Shown in pieces: positions 6,776-15,242 of a DNA stretch of 20,773 bases (the stretch's first letter is position 1; every line of letters starts with the position of its first letter). The position numbers were made by a program, and so were the translations under genes. This DNA is from Haloquadratum sp. J07HQX50. Lineage in GTDB: Archaea; Halobacteriota; Halobacteria; Halobacteriales; Haloferacaceae. The notes under the pieces were generated by a model, which was not told the origin of the DNA, did not search any database, and saw nothing but the letters and a program-made list of their open reading frames with translations. Location: assembly GCA_000416005.1 (NCBI GenBank), contig KE356562.1, positions 208,039-228,811 on the forward strand, written 5' to 3'.

Positions 6776-9700
6776 TTACTCATTTTCAATATCCTGCGCT
6801 GCTTCAATCCACTGCGTGATGACGGCTCTATCGATACTTAGGTCACTCGCAAGTGTCTCTGGGTCGATGGCTGCGAGTTGGTCCGTTGTATCGATACCGA
6901 CCTCTGCGAGTGTGTGGACATCCTCAGATGAGAGCACATCCAGAGCCTCTGTGTTTTGATTCAGGTCAAGTTGCGTTTGGTGAGGTGCTTCCATATTTCG
7001 AAGGACAGTGACACTCCCCTCACTGTTTCCTAACACGACCTGATCGTAGACATGACGGTCTCTCGTGTGATCCTCTGCGTAGCTAATCCAGCGGCGGACA
7101 ACCCTTGACGGGAGGTTAATTTCTTGACTCAATGGCTCAGGGTCACTATTTGCCAACTTACTCACTGATGTTATGCCTGTTGCCTCCAGTCGCTCTCGGT
7201 AGACTGGGCCAATTCCGCTGATTGAATCGAGAGTCTCCGGTGAGTCACCATCGGACACTGTGTGCAATCCGAGGATTGCGCTCACGTGCTCAAAGAGCGC
7301 CTTCAGAGCTACCCGTATTGGTGCCGTCAGCCCACTGAGCCGTTGTGTAAGCCGTTCGACAGGCTGTGTGTTCCTGAATCGTGCTCGGTGCTCTCGCGAT
7401 ACTGCCTCATCAGCCTGCTCTACCCACTGAATCGTGACAGCTTCCTCCACCTCAAGGGCGGTCGCGAGGTGCGCAGGATTCGTCTCTGCAAGTTGCTCAA
7501 CTGACTCAATGCCGGCCTCAGCAACAGCTTCAGCATCGTCACCCACGATATTCGATACCGATTCGAATCGAACAGTTGATGATTGGCCGGTTATCAACTC
7601 AATAACTCGATCGACAGCTGTCACGAACCAAGCGTTGGAGCGGATCACCACCCGTGCGTACTGATCCCGTACTGCGTCGAACTTGTCCATCACGATGTCC
7701 TCTACCCATCGCTGGATTTCACTCACGAACAGCTTCGCCACACTCGTGAGCGGACCAGCAACCGACAGGAATCCTTGGGCCCAGATGCCGCCAACCACAC
7801 TCCCAGTGACAGTGGTCACTCCTCCACGAATTCGATTACGGAGCCATCCTCGCCATTTGCGTTTCCGATTGGCGTGGTAAACGTCCTTGAGATACTGTTT
7901 CAGTCCTTCACGAGTCGCTAGTTCCCGGCGCTCCTCAGCCCACTCGCGCCAATATGTCTTGGTGAAGTACTTCCGAAGTGAGGCGAATCGAGCTCGGATA
8001 TTCGACCAAGTAATTCGCTTTCGTAGTCGAGCGATTGTTCGAGTGAGCTGTTTACGTGTCAATCCGCGTAATCGCCGTCTTAACCATGACTGGAACCGTC
8101 GCCGAGCGATATTTATTGGCGTCTGAACTCGATCGCCGCCAAGCCCGTACGCTGCACCCACTGCGCCAGCACCAGTGGTCACGGCTACTGCAATTTTGCC
8201 AGCTGTTGACAGCGAACTGATTGCTTTGATTGGTGCCGTAATTGCGTTGAGTACATCCGCAATAGCGTCACTACCATCAGTGCCGTCACCACCACCACTG
8301 CCACTGCCACTGCCACCGCCACCGCTGACACTTCCTCCAATAGCACCGCTTCCAGCGCTGACACTACTTTGTGAATCCCCTCCAGTGTCAGATCCGGAGT
8401 CGTCTCCACTGGAGGACCCAGAGTCATCCCCAGTTGAATCTCCGGAGTCGTCTCCACTGGAGGACCCAGAGTCATCCCCAGTTGAATCTCCGGAGTCATC
8501 TTCACTGGACGGACCTGTTGAATCCCCAGTATCGCTATCGGTTTCATCACTACCGTCTGGCTCTGGCTCTGGATCAGAGCCGGGAATTGGCGCGTCAGAA
8601 TCGGCTTTAACATCGACGTACGATGCCGAGTAAGAGATGTTCGACACATCAACGCTAATGCCACCATCCACGTTCTCGACGGTCAGTTGGCGGTCACTGG
8701 ATTTGTACTTACCAAACAGCTGACTTGCCGGAGCCTCGATGCCCCATGTATTCAACTGTGACTGTGGGATCTTCGTCTGATAGAACCCCTCATACCGGTC
8801 ACCACTGGCGCTTTTGAAGCTTGGTCCAGCAATCCACGTTCTGAGTCGGCTATCTGATACTTCTGGGAGCGAGATCCGCTGTGCGTTTGTCGAGATGATC
8901 AGACCGGTAAGATTTTTACGTAATCGCTCTGGTCTCGTTGAGAGATCATACACCGAGAAGAACACCGTCTGGTTGAATTGCGAATCAGCGGTATCACTGG
9001 CGCCGTCAGGCCACGAGACCTTCGATGGATCCTCACCGACTAGCGGTCCAACTCGTTTTTGCTGACTTGACGTCGTCGCCAATGTCACCGGGCTCCCTCG
9101 GATTGTGATGTCCGTTGCCTTCGGATTAGTGGCATTCTGCTCTGATTCGAATTCAGCGTTGCGAATCGCCCAGAATAGTGTATGTGGCGTGTAATTTGAG
9201 ACCGTCACTGTAATTTCGAATTCAGTCTCATCTGTTATACCAAATCCTTCAAGCTCTGATGGATCCTGGACAACGTTGGTGTCTCGGTTTGGATCGCTCT
9301 TATTTGCAATTTGAATTTGTAAGAGTCCGCCTGTAACCTCTGGGATAACAATCATCTCATGACCGTTTGCGGTTACACTTCCTGGACCATCGACGATACT
9401 GAGTGAGGCTGAGGTTTCGACTGTCTGTGGTTGTAGAATTGCGGAGTGTCGAGTAGTCTCACCAACTGTCACACTCACTTCTTGAGATCCGTTTCCGAGT
9501 TGATTGCCTAGTGGCGCAACAACGTACGAGCCAGGTGCAACGGAAACACTGTATTCACCGGCGCTATTCGTTTTCGTGTAGTATGTTTCGTCACCATTTG
9601 AAATGTGAACGGGGATGTTGGCTGCACCAGCACCGCTTGGATTGGTGAACGAACCGGTAACTGTCCCCAATCGTTCGAGTGTGATGTCATGTTCTCGTGT

Positions 9701-12700
9701 CGTCGTCCGATTAACTTCGATATCTTCGAGTTCATGATCCGGGAGAGAGGTATTCTCAACGATGATCCGGTACGTCCCGGCAGGGACGGTTAATTTGTAG
9801 TTGCCGTTGGAATCAATCGAGACAGATTCTTTATGTGTTGCGTCTGCCCTGACGACCGTCACATCACCGCTAGTGATTGTATTACCGTCCGCGTCAGCGA
9901 TACTCCCGCTAATTGAACTCTCTTCTTTGATCGCTGGGTCTTCATCATTAACATCTAAGATTCCATCACCGTCGTCGTCATTGTCTGTTGGCACGCCCTG
10001 TGCGGTATCATCATCGGCTAAGCCGTCACCATCGAGGTCGTTGTAGAAGGTGACTGTGATGTTATCGATGGTAGTCTGTTGTGTTCCATCATTGATAATT
10101 AGCTCCGGCGAAACGGTTGTTTCTCCGAGATACGAACTGACAATTGTATCATAATTACGCGTTACTGTGGCACTTGAGGCAGTCGTCCCGTCGTCAAAGG
10201 TCCACGCGTACGACACTCCAGTACCCTCGGGATCAACTATCTTGCTTGCGTTGAATGTGTAGGCACTTGTGTTTCCGACCACCGATACTGTCCGTTCACC
10301 TGGCTGTGCACTGGTTAGATTGAGTGTTCCTGCTGGGGCTTCATCGCTGTTCTGTACCGTGACTGTAAGTGATTGTGTCGACGTAGCAGTTGAACTAGTC
10401 GCGGTGACGGCAACAGCATAGCCGTTGTCACCGTCAGCATCGACCGGATTCTCGAAGTCCACTGATTCGGCGAACGAGAGCGACCCGGTTTCAGCATCGA
10501 TACTGAACGAACTATTATCCACACCACCGCTGATTGTATAGTCGACTCCAGAGTCGACTGCGCCACCCTCACCGTCAGTCGCGTTGATATCAATGAGAGT
10601 TCCACTCGCTGTTTCAGCGGTGGTGGCTGTCGCAGATGACACAAACACAGGTGTCGTCACAGATGTAGAGTGTGTATGTAAGTCCGTTAGTCCTGGTCCG
10701 CTGCCATCGTTACCGACGCTATCTTTTGTGGTGTCGACTGTTGCGGTGTACGTTCCTTCACCATTGTTGTACGCTTGCGTTGTATCAAGCGTGTATGTGA
10801 ACGGTCCGGAACCCCCCTCGGTGAAGTCATTCCGATCAAAGGCGTACACATCAGTCGTCTGAGGTCCATCGACAGTCACTGATAGATCATCTGTTGTCCC
10901 CCCGAGTTGCTCATCCGAGTCAACGGTGAACACGAGGTTCCCACTGCCGTCGGTATCAAGATTCACGTTCGAAAGCGTCGGTGCCGTCGTATCCTCTGTC
11001 CCACTCACCGTGACTGTCCCCGACGAGTACGTGACTGGCATGGAGACGAATATTGCACCCTTCTTGTCTTCGACTGTCAGTCCTTCTGATTTCGAAACGG
11101 AGCTACCTTTGTACGTCGCTGTTACCTCTCCAGGGGCAATACCCCAGGCTGCGAGGACGCTCTTTGGAATCCGGGCATTGTAGAATCCATCATTGATCGT
11201 TTCCCCGTCAGTCTCATAGTGCGGGGCTGCAACGGTAATCGTCAGTGAACCTGGAGAGTCACCGCCAGGATTGGACCGCGGCACACTGAACGCCTGTGCG
11301 TTGGTGCCAATGAACGCTCCATCTAGACGATTCCGATAGCCCGGGTTCACTCGACCTTCCAGCGAGACAGCTATCATATCCACAATTGCGCCATATCGCT
11401 TCGAAGCTGTGTAGTCGCTCAATGGCCACTCGGATGGGTCGGGGTTTTCGACATCCGGTTCGACGTATGCCTCCGCCGGCGTTACATTGATTCTGATCTG
11501 TTTGGTGTCTTTGTCGACTTTCACCTTCTCCCAGCCATCGGCGTTCCCCGTTCCAAGCACGAATACCGGGTCAAAGTCGTCGACACCAATATTCACTTGA
11601 AGTGGTGTTGTCGCGTCAACACCGCTAACAACGCTGATATCCTTCTGCTCTGGTGACCCGGTCGGGTGAAGATACCAATCCACTGCGCTGCGGTCGTAAT
11701 CAAGCGTTGCGTTCACCTCAATATCGACCGGCTCTCCTGTTATCGCGTCACGGACCGTCGTTTGACTCTCGTTGACGGTTGAACACGGATCTTTCTGCGA
11801 TCCAACACAGCCACTCCCGAGTGAGGATTGAATCTGGCGATTCCGTGAGGTATCTTCGATTCCCGTTTGAACATTGAATCGACTGTTGACGTTATTAGCC
11901 ACATTAAACGTCACCGTTCCCTGCTGCCCCTGTTGTTGATCAGGGACCGTCGACTGTGATGTGAATCTAGTTCCGATGTTTCTTGGGGAGACTCGAATCG
12001 TCGCGTTCGCTGGGTCAAGGCTTCCAAGGTCGTACTCAACCGTAATTTCGCCTGAGTCGAGCGAGCCCGTCTTGACGCTCGTTCGGATATTGTTGTAGGC
12101 AACGATTTGCTTGCTCTCACTCGCTAACTCTGTGTCTCCAGCGCTGGTGTCCACAAGCGTCGCACGTCCACTGAACGTTCCACCACCAACAGCCGATGGC
12201 GGAACGGTGAGACTCGTGAGTCCTTCAACACTGCTGAGACTCGTTCGTGTCGCGATTGGGGTTGTCGTTGAACTGCTATCGTTGAATAGTTGCACTTCAA
12301 GATCGTCGACGGAGCCAATCTCGCCTGTCGCATTGTATGTCACCTGAACCGCTGACAGTGTGCTGGAATCGAGGTCACTCGTGGTCAGTTTGACTGCCGG
12401 AGCAGTTCCCGTGTCGATACCGCCTTCGGTTGTGGTTTCTTCGTTTGTTGTGTCATCTATCGAACCGTCACCGCCGGCTCCAATATTACCTTGTCCATTC
12501 CCGAGTTTGTCCAGGATGCCATCACTCGATGAATTAATCGTCACTGTCGGAGTTTCCAAGTTACCCTTGACCGGCTCGGTAAGCGTAAGACCGACAATCT
12601 GTGTCTGATTCGAACCATCCGTGACCGTCGAGGTGTCAATGCTGTCGACTTCCCCATCCTCGACAGTAAAGTCAGCCGCGGTTATCGACGACTTATCGAT

Positions 12701-14143
12701 ACCGTTTGGATCACTCTTGATTTCAACATTAAACTGAGTCCTGTCTTTGCCCACAGTCGTGACGGACCCAATACTCGGTGCTGTCGTGTCAACACTGACA
12801 TCAGCCACTTGGACCGTTCGGATAGCCGCGCTTCCATCTCTAGTAGATACGGTCACTACGAGTGATTGCGTTGATCCGTCAGTCGCATTCGATCCAACGG
12901 TGACGAGACCGTCGTGTATCTGAGCACCAGTCTCTGAGTTAGTGCCATTCGAATTCAACGTGACTGTGCCTGTCGCTGTCTCCGTCCCAGCGTCGTAGGC
13001 GGAGGTATTGACTGTCACCGATGAGATTGCAATATCGCTGGTCTCGACGGTAATCCCGACACTGTCACCCGTGGCAAGGGTGCTGTCATTGTTCGTCTTA
13101 TCCGAGACAGAGACTCTCTCAATGTTCGGTAGTGTTTTGATTACACCACTCAATTCATTCCCGGAGTTATCGCGAATGCCGCCAGCTTGAGACGTGAGAT
13201 TTACTGTTGCGACTCCAGTGCCGATCGATGAATCAACGGTTAATTGAATTAATTGAGTTTTATCGACACCAGTTCCGCTTGTGATGGTGTTGATTGATGA
13301 AATCGAGTTATTACTCACCACGAAATCAGCTTGGGTGATTGATGACGTGTCAACACCACTTACACCGCCATCGACTGTCACCTCAATACTCGTGTTGCTT
13401 GTGGAAGCCACCGAAGTGATCGCTGGTGGTGTCGTGTCGCTCTCGAAAGTAGCAGCAGTCTCAGATCGAAGCCGTGGATAGCCCTCAACGAGCGACCATG
13501 TTGACGTGTAATCTAGTGCTGGCATGAACGTCGATGGCGACTGCCCCTGCATCTCTGATGCGACCGTTGTGTTTTCGACCGACCCATGACCGATAACGCT
13601 GTCATCCGTGATTCCATCGCTGGTCGCCGTCGATTGATTAGTTGCGCCTCTGTCCCAGTACGCATCGGATAGTTGCCCGCTGTTCTCGCCGATGAGTCCA
13701 CCACTGGTGATATTATTACCACCCTCGACTCGACCGGTAGTGTACGCACGAGTGACATTACTGGTTGAGTCACCAATCAGTCCACCTACGTCATCACCCT
13801 CAGTCGTAACATTACCCCGGGCGTATGAGTCGGCGATACGGTCGGCAGTAGTCAAGCCAACGAGTCCACCAACTCGGTCACCTGAAGTGGTGACATCTCC
13901 TCGTGCATATGAAGTGAGTATCTGCCCACCCGACACAGTACCGATTAACCCACCGACGGATGAGCCAGTGGTGCTACCAGTGCCGACATCACCAGTCGCG
14001 GAGGCATTCTTGACCACATCGGTGTTGTCTTGGAATGATACGTCGCCAATCAGCCCACCAATATTGGTACCACTTGTACTTGTAACGTCGCCGGTCGCGC
14101 GTGCTGTGGAGATCGTAGTCTGTGAGTTGCTCTCTGTATCCTT
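6776..14143 (-). CDS. Giant surface protein, C-terminal section (GLUG end, Ig-like/PKD/stalk, TM, three HhH-like domains)
   Basis: About 2,455 codons continue the repeat protein read in other frames to the right. Residue numbers count from a spurious upstream ATG at 14290. Order seen: five last GLUG rungs ending in YWDRGATNQ (211-219); Ig-like domains (about 286-395, 500-600, 1099-1210); a domain I do not recognise, present twice (952-1097, 1755-1896); cadherin-like (1213-1318); PKD-like (1319-1417); Asp-rich calcium-loop segment (1418-1452); two carboxypeptidase-regulatory-like domains (1455-1624). Then come an acidic Ser/Asp/Gly stalk (1900-2008), a hydrophobic segment (2027-2052), a strongly basic region (2062-2155), a second hydrophobic stretch (2156-2189) and three HhH-like repeats (2242-2296, 2351-2406, 2446-2500). 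The first 50 residues before the junction at about 14144 are out-of-frame repeat sequence, so that ATG is not a real start. No PGF-CTERM sorting signal is seen. Role inferred: cell-surface adhesion or matrix. Confidence 0.85.
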   Translation of the reverse strand, partial: KDTESNSQTTISTARATGDVTSTSGTNIGGLIGDVSFQDNTDVVKNASATGDVGTGSTTGSSVGGLIGTVSGGQILTSYARGDVTTSGDRVGGLVGLTTADRIADSYARGNVTTEGDDVGGLIGDSTSNVTRAYTTGRVEGGNNITSGGLIGENSGQLSDAYWDRGATNQSTATSDGITDDSVIGHGSVENTTVASEMQGQSPSTFMPALDYTSTWSLVEGYPRLRSETAATFESDTTPPAITSVASTSNTSIEVTVDGGVSGVDTSSITQADFVVSNNSISSINTITSGTGVDKTQLIQLTVDSSIGTGVATVNLTSQAGGIRDNSGNELSGVIKTLPNIERVSVSDKTNNDSTLATGDSVGITVETSDIAISSVTVNTSAYDAGTETATGTVTLNSNGTNSETGAQIHDGLVTVGSNATDGSTQSLVVTVSTRDGSAAIRTVQVADVSVDTTAPSIGSVTTVGKDRTQFNVEIKSDPNGIDKSSITAADFTVEDGEVDSIDTSTVTDGSNQTQIVGLTLTEPVKGNLETPTVTINSSSDGILDKLGNGQGNIGAGGDGSIDDTTNEETTTEGGIDTGTAPAVKLTTSDLDSSTLSAVQVTYNATGEIGSVDDLEVQLFNDSSSTTTPIATRTSLSSVEGLTSLTVPPSAVGGGTFSGRATLVDTSAGDTELASESKQIVAYNNIRTSVKTGSLDSGEITVEYDLGSLDPANATIRVSPRNIGTRFTSQSTVPDQQQGQQGTVTFNVANNVNSRFNVQTGIEDTSRNRQIQSSLGSGCVGSQKDPCSTVNESQTTVRDAITGEPVDIEVNATLDYDRSAVDWYLHPTGSPEQKDISVVSGVDATTPLQVNIGVDDFDPVFVLGTGNADGWEKVKVDKDTKQIRINVTPAEAYVEPDVENPDPSEWPLSDYTASKRYGAIVDMIAVSLEGRVNPGYRNRLDGAFIGTNAQAFSVPRSNPGGDSPGSLTITVAAPHYETDGETINDGFYNARIPKSVLAAWGIAPGEVTATYKGSSVSKSEGLTVEDKKGAIFVSMPVTYSSGTVTVSGTEDTTAPTLSNVNLDTDGSGNLVFTVDSDEQLGGTTDDLSVTVDGPQTTDVYAFDRNDFTEGGSGPFTYTLDTTQAYNNGEGTYTATVDTTKDSVGNDGSGPGLTDLHTHSTSVTTPVFVSSATATTAETASGTLIDINATDGEGGAVDSGVDYTISGGVDNSSFSIDAETGSLSFAESVDFENPVDADGDNGYAVAVTATSSTATSTQSLTVTVQNSDEAPAGTLNLTSAQPGERTVSVVGNTSAYTFNASKIVDPEGTGVSYAWTFDDGTTASSATVTRNYDTIVSSYLGETTVSPELIINDGTQQTTIDNITVTFYNDLDGDGLADDDTAQGVPTDNDDDGDGILDVNDEDPAIKEESSISGSIADADGNTITSGDVTVVRADATHKESVSIDSNGNYKLTVPAGTYRIIVENTSLPDHELEDIEVNRTTTREHDITLERLGTVTGSFTNPSGAGAANIPVHISNGDETYYTKTNSAGEYSVSVAPGSYVVAPLGNQLGNGSQEVSVTVGETTRHSAILQPQTVETSASLSIVDGPGSVTANGHEMIVIPEVTGGLLQIQIANKSDPNRDTNVVQDPSELEGFGITDETEFEITVTVSNYTPHTLFWAIRNAEFESEQNATNPKATDITIRGSPVTLATTSSQQKRVGPLVGEDPSKVSWPDGASDTADSQFNQTVFFSVYDLSTRPERLRKNLTGLIISTNAQRISLPEVSDSRLRTWIAGPSFKSASGDRYEGFYQTKIPQSQLNTWGIEAPASQLFGKYKSSDRQLTVENVDGGISVDVSNISYSASYVDVKADSDAPIPGSDPEPEPDGSDETDSDTGDSTGPSSEDDSGDSTGDDSGSSSGDDSGDSTGDDSGSSSGDDSGSDTGGDSQSSVSAGSGAIGGSVSGGGGSGSGSGGGDGTDGSDAIADVLNAITAPIKAISSLSTAGKIAVAVTTGAGAVGAAYGLGGDRVQTPINIARRRFQSWLRRRLRGLTRKQLTRTIARLRKRITWSNIRARFASLRKYFTKTYWREWAEERRELATREGLKQYLKDVYHANRKRKWRGWLRNRIRGGVTTVTGSVVGGIWAQGFLSVAGPLTSVAKLFVSEIQRWVEDIVMDKFDAVRDQYARVVIRSNAWFVTAVDRVIELITGQSSTVRFESVSNIVGDDAEAVAEAGIESVEQLAETNPAHLATALEVEEAVTIQWVEQADEAVSREHRARFRNTQPVERLTQRLSGLTAPIRVALKALFEHVSAILGLHTVSDGDSPETLDSISGIGPVYRERLEATGITSVSKLANSDPEPLSQEINLPSRVVRRWISYAEDHTRDRHVYDQVVLGNSEGSVTVLRNMEAPHQTQLDLNQNTEALDVLSSEDVHTLAEVGIDTTDQLAAIDPETLASDLSIDRAVITQWIEAAQDIENE
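6791..7567 (-). other. Three helix-hairpin-helix-like repeats at the C-terminus
   Basis: Three segments share one pattern of about 55 residues: VSNIVGDDAEAVAEAGIESV (from about 2244), LDSISGIGPVYRERLEATGI (from about 2354) and LDVLSSEDVHTLAEVGIDTT (from about 2450). Each is followed by an LA...P..LA.. helix and a ..V..W(I/V)..A helix. The middle copy has the canonical ISGIGP hairpin; the outer two have lost the glycines. HhH modules usually bind DNA backbone or act as protein-protein scaffolds. In an otherwise extracellular protein they are expected only if this end is cytoplasmic. Confidence 0.75.
8393..8530 (-). repeat. 48-bp tandem repeat in the Ser/Asp stalk
   Basis: Two identical 48-bp units occupy 8393-8440 and 8441-8488, and a degenerate partial third unit follows to about 8530. 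Each encodes 16 residues of the DSGDSTGDDSGSSSGD type. The stalk is acidic and probably extended. Perfect identity of the two units suggests recent slippage, and copy number may vary between strains. Confidence 0.85.
8603..9028 (-). other. Unrecognised extracellular domain, copy B
   Basis: Residues 1755-1896 of the C-terminal section. It matches copy A in order: VSWPDG, then RKNLTGLIISTNAQRISLP, YEGFYQTKIPQSQLNTWGI, FGKYKSSDRQLTVENVDGGI and a closing YSASYVDV. It is the last folded unit before the Ser/Asp stalk, so it sits close to the membrane. Confidence 0.6.
9935..10039 (-). other. Asp-rich calcium-binding-loop segment
   Basis: Residues 1418-1452 of the C-terminal section contain DLDGDGLADDD and TDNDDDGDGILDVNDEDP. 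These follow the DxDxDGxxD pattern of thrombospondin type 3/dockerin-like calcium loops. The segment lies between the PKD-like and the carboxypeptidase-regulatory-like domains and probably rigidifies the stalk when calcium is bound. Confidence 0.7.
11000..11437 (-). other. Unrecognised extracellular domain, copy A
   Basis: Residues 952-1097 of the C-terminal section. Shared features with copy B: a WP followed by a strand-rich part, an R..L.G.FIGTNAQ segment, then DGFYNARIPKSVLAAWGI, a TATYKGSS segment, GLTVEDKKGAI and a closing YSSGTVTV. I know no named domain with this pattern. It lies between the two-cysteine region and the third Ig-like domain. Confidence 0.6.
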
Positions 14144-15242
14144 CCACGTGTCCAATGAGTCCACCAACACGCTGACCGGTGGTATCGACATCGCCGGTCG
14201 CCGTGACGTTCGTCGTCTGTTGTTCAGTGAGTTTGAGATATCCAATGAGTCCTCCAGTCTTGTCTCCACTGCCACTTTGCACCTCGCCACTAGCTGTGGC
14301 GTTCGTGAGAGATGCTCGTGTCTGACCGATCAGACCGCCAACGTTGCTCCCATCTGTCGACACGGTTCCAGATGCGCTGACATCGGTAACGGCTGTCTCA
14401 TCCTGTTGATATCCAATCAATCCACCAACGTTGTTTCCGTTCGTCGATACATTACCTGTCGCTGTGGCGTTCGTGATGGTCTTTCCATTCCGGTGGGCAC
14501 CGATGAGTCCACCAACACGCTGACCAGTGGTGTCGACATCACCAGTCGCCGAAGCGTTCGTCACCGCGAATGAAGGCGATTCATGAGCCACTTCGCCAAC
14601 AAGTCCACCAACATCGTTTCCGGTTTCACTTGAAACATCGCCGCCTGCGGAGACATCGGTGATATTTCCGACGTTCGAGAGTTTTCCAGCGAGACCGCCA
14701 ACGTATGCCTCGCCACCACCGTCATGTGTTGTGGTCACGTCGCCACTAGCCTGTGCTTCGGATATCGTGACTGGGTTGTTGGCTGTCGAAGTTCCCAGCC
14801 CGACAAGACCACCCACATACTGCCCGCCTGCAGAGACATTTCCAGTTGCTGTAATATTCGTGAGTTCTTCAGAGCCCGTCAGATCAAGATCGCCAATTAG
14901 CCCACCGGCGAGCGACCTAGTCGCGGTAACACTTCCATCTGCGCGCGAGTCATTTACTGAACCGCTGGTCTTCCCTACCAGCCCACCAATCTGGCTAGTC
15001 CCAGACGTGGTTACCGTAGCCGAGGACTCAGTGATGTTGCTGGTTGAACTGGCTGTCCCGACAAGCCCACCAACTTCAGTATCACCAGTGACTGTTCCCG
15101 AGGCAGTCACATTTTGGACTGCTCCGGCGCTTTCACCAACCAGCAATCCAGTGGTATCGCCACCAGTGACCGAGACGTTTTGCAGTGTCATATTTTGCAC
15201 CGTGCCAGATGCTCCGAATTTGCTGATGAGGCCAGTGGCGTT
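13634..15242 (-). repeat. GLUG repeat array 4 (about 18 rungs, contains frame break 2)
   Basis: About thirteen rungs lie before the frame break and five after. It contains one divergent copy of the multi-rung block (ISEAQASGDVTTT, then NVGNITDVSAGGDV, then AVTNASATGDV) and closes with SDAYWDRGATNQ. It is the longest fully visible array. Confidence 0.85.
14140..14148 (-). other. Frame break 2 in the giant surface-protein gene
   Basis: Upstream frame: cac gtg gaa gga, giving VGGLIGHVEG and then non-repeat sequence to a stop at 13989. Downstream frame: aag gat aca gag, giving KDTESNSQTT and then normal repeats. Dropping the single g at about 14144 joins VGGLIGHV directly to KDTESN in register. 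The change is equivalent to one inserted or two deleted bases. No long homopolymer is present. Confidence 0.75.

Noticed and set aside
14144..14290. ATG at 14290 as an independent start of the C-terminal section
   Set aside because: Residues from 14290 to about 14144 are an out-of-frame reading of rungs that make sense in the adjacent frame. There is no signal peptide or promoter-like sequence.
13692..14573. Plus-strand 293-codon frame opposite the GLUG repeats
   Set aside because: It lies antisense to clear GLUG rungs. Its composition (Pro, Ser, Thr, Val) and repetition simply mirror the repeat codons of the minus strand, and it has no domain of its own.
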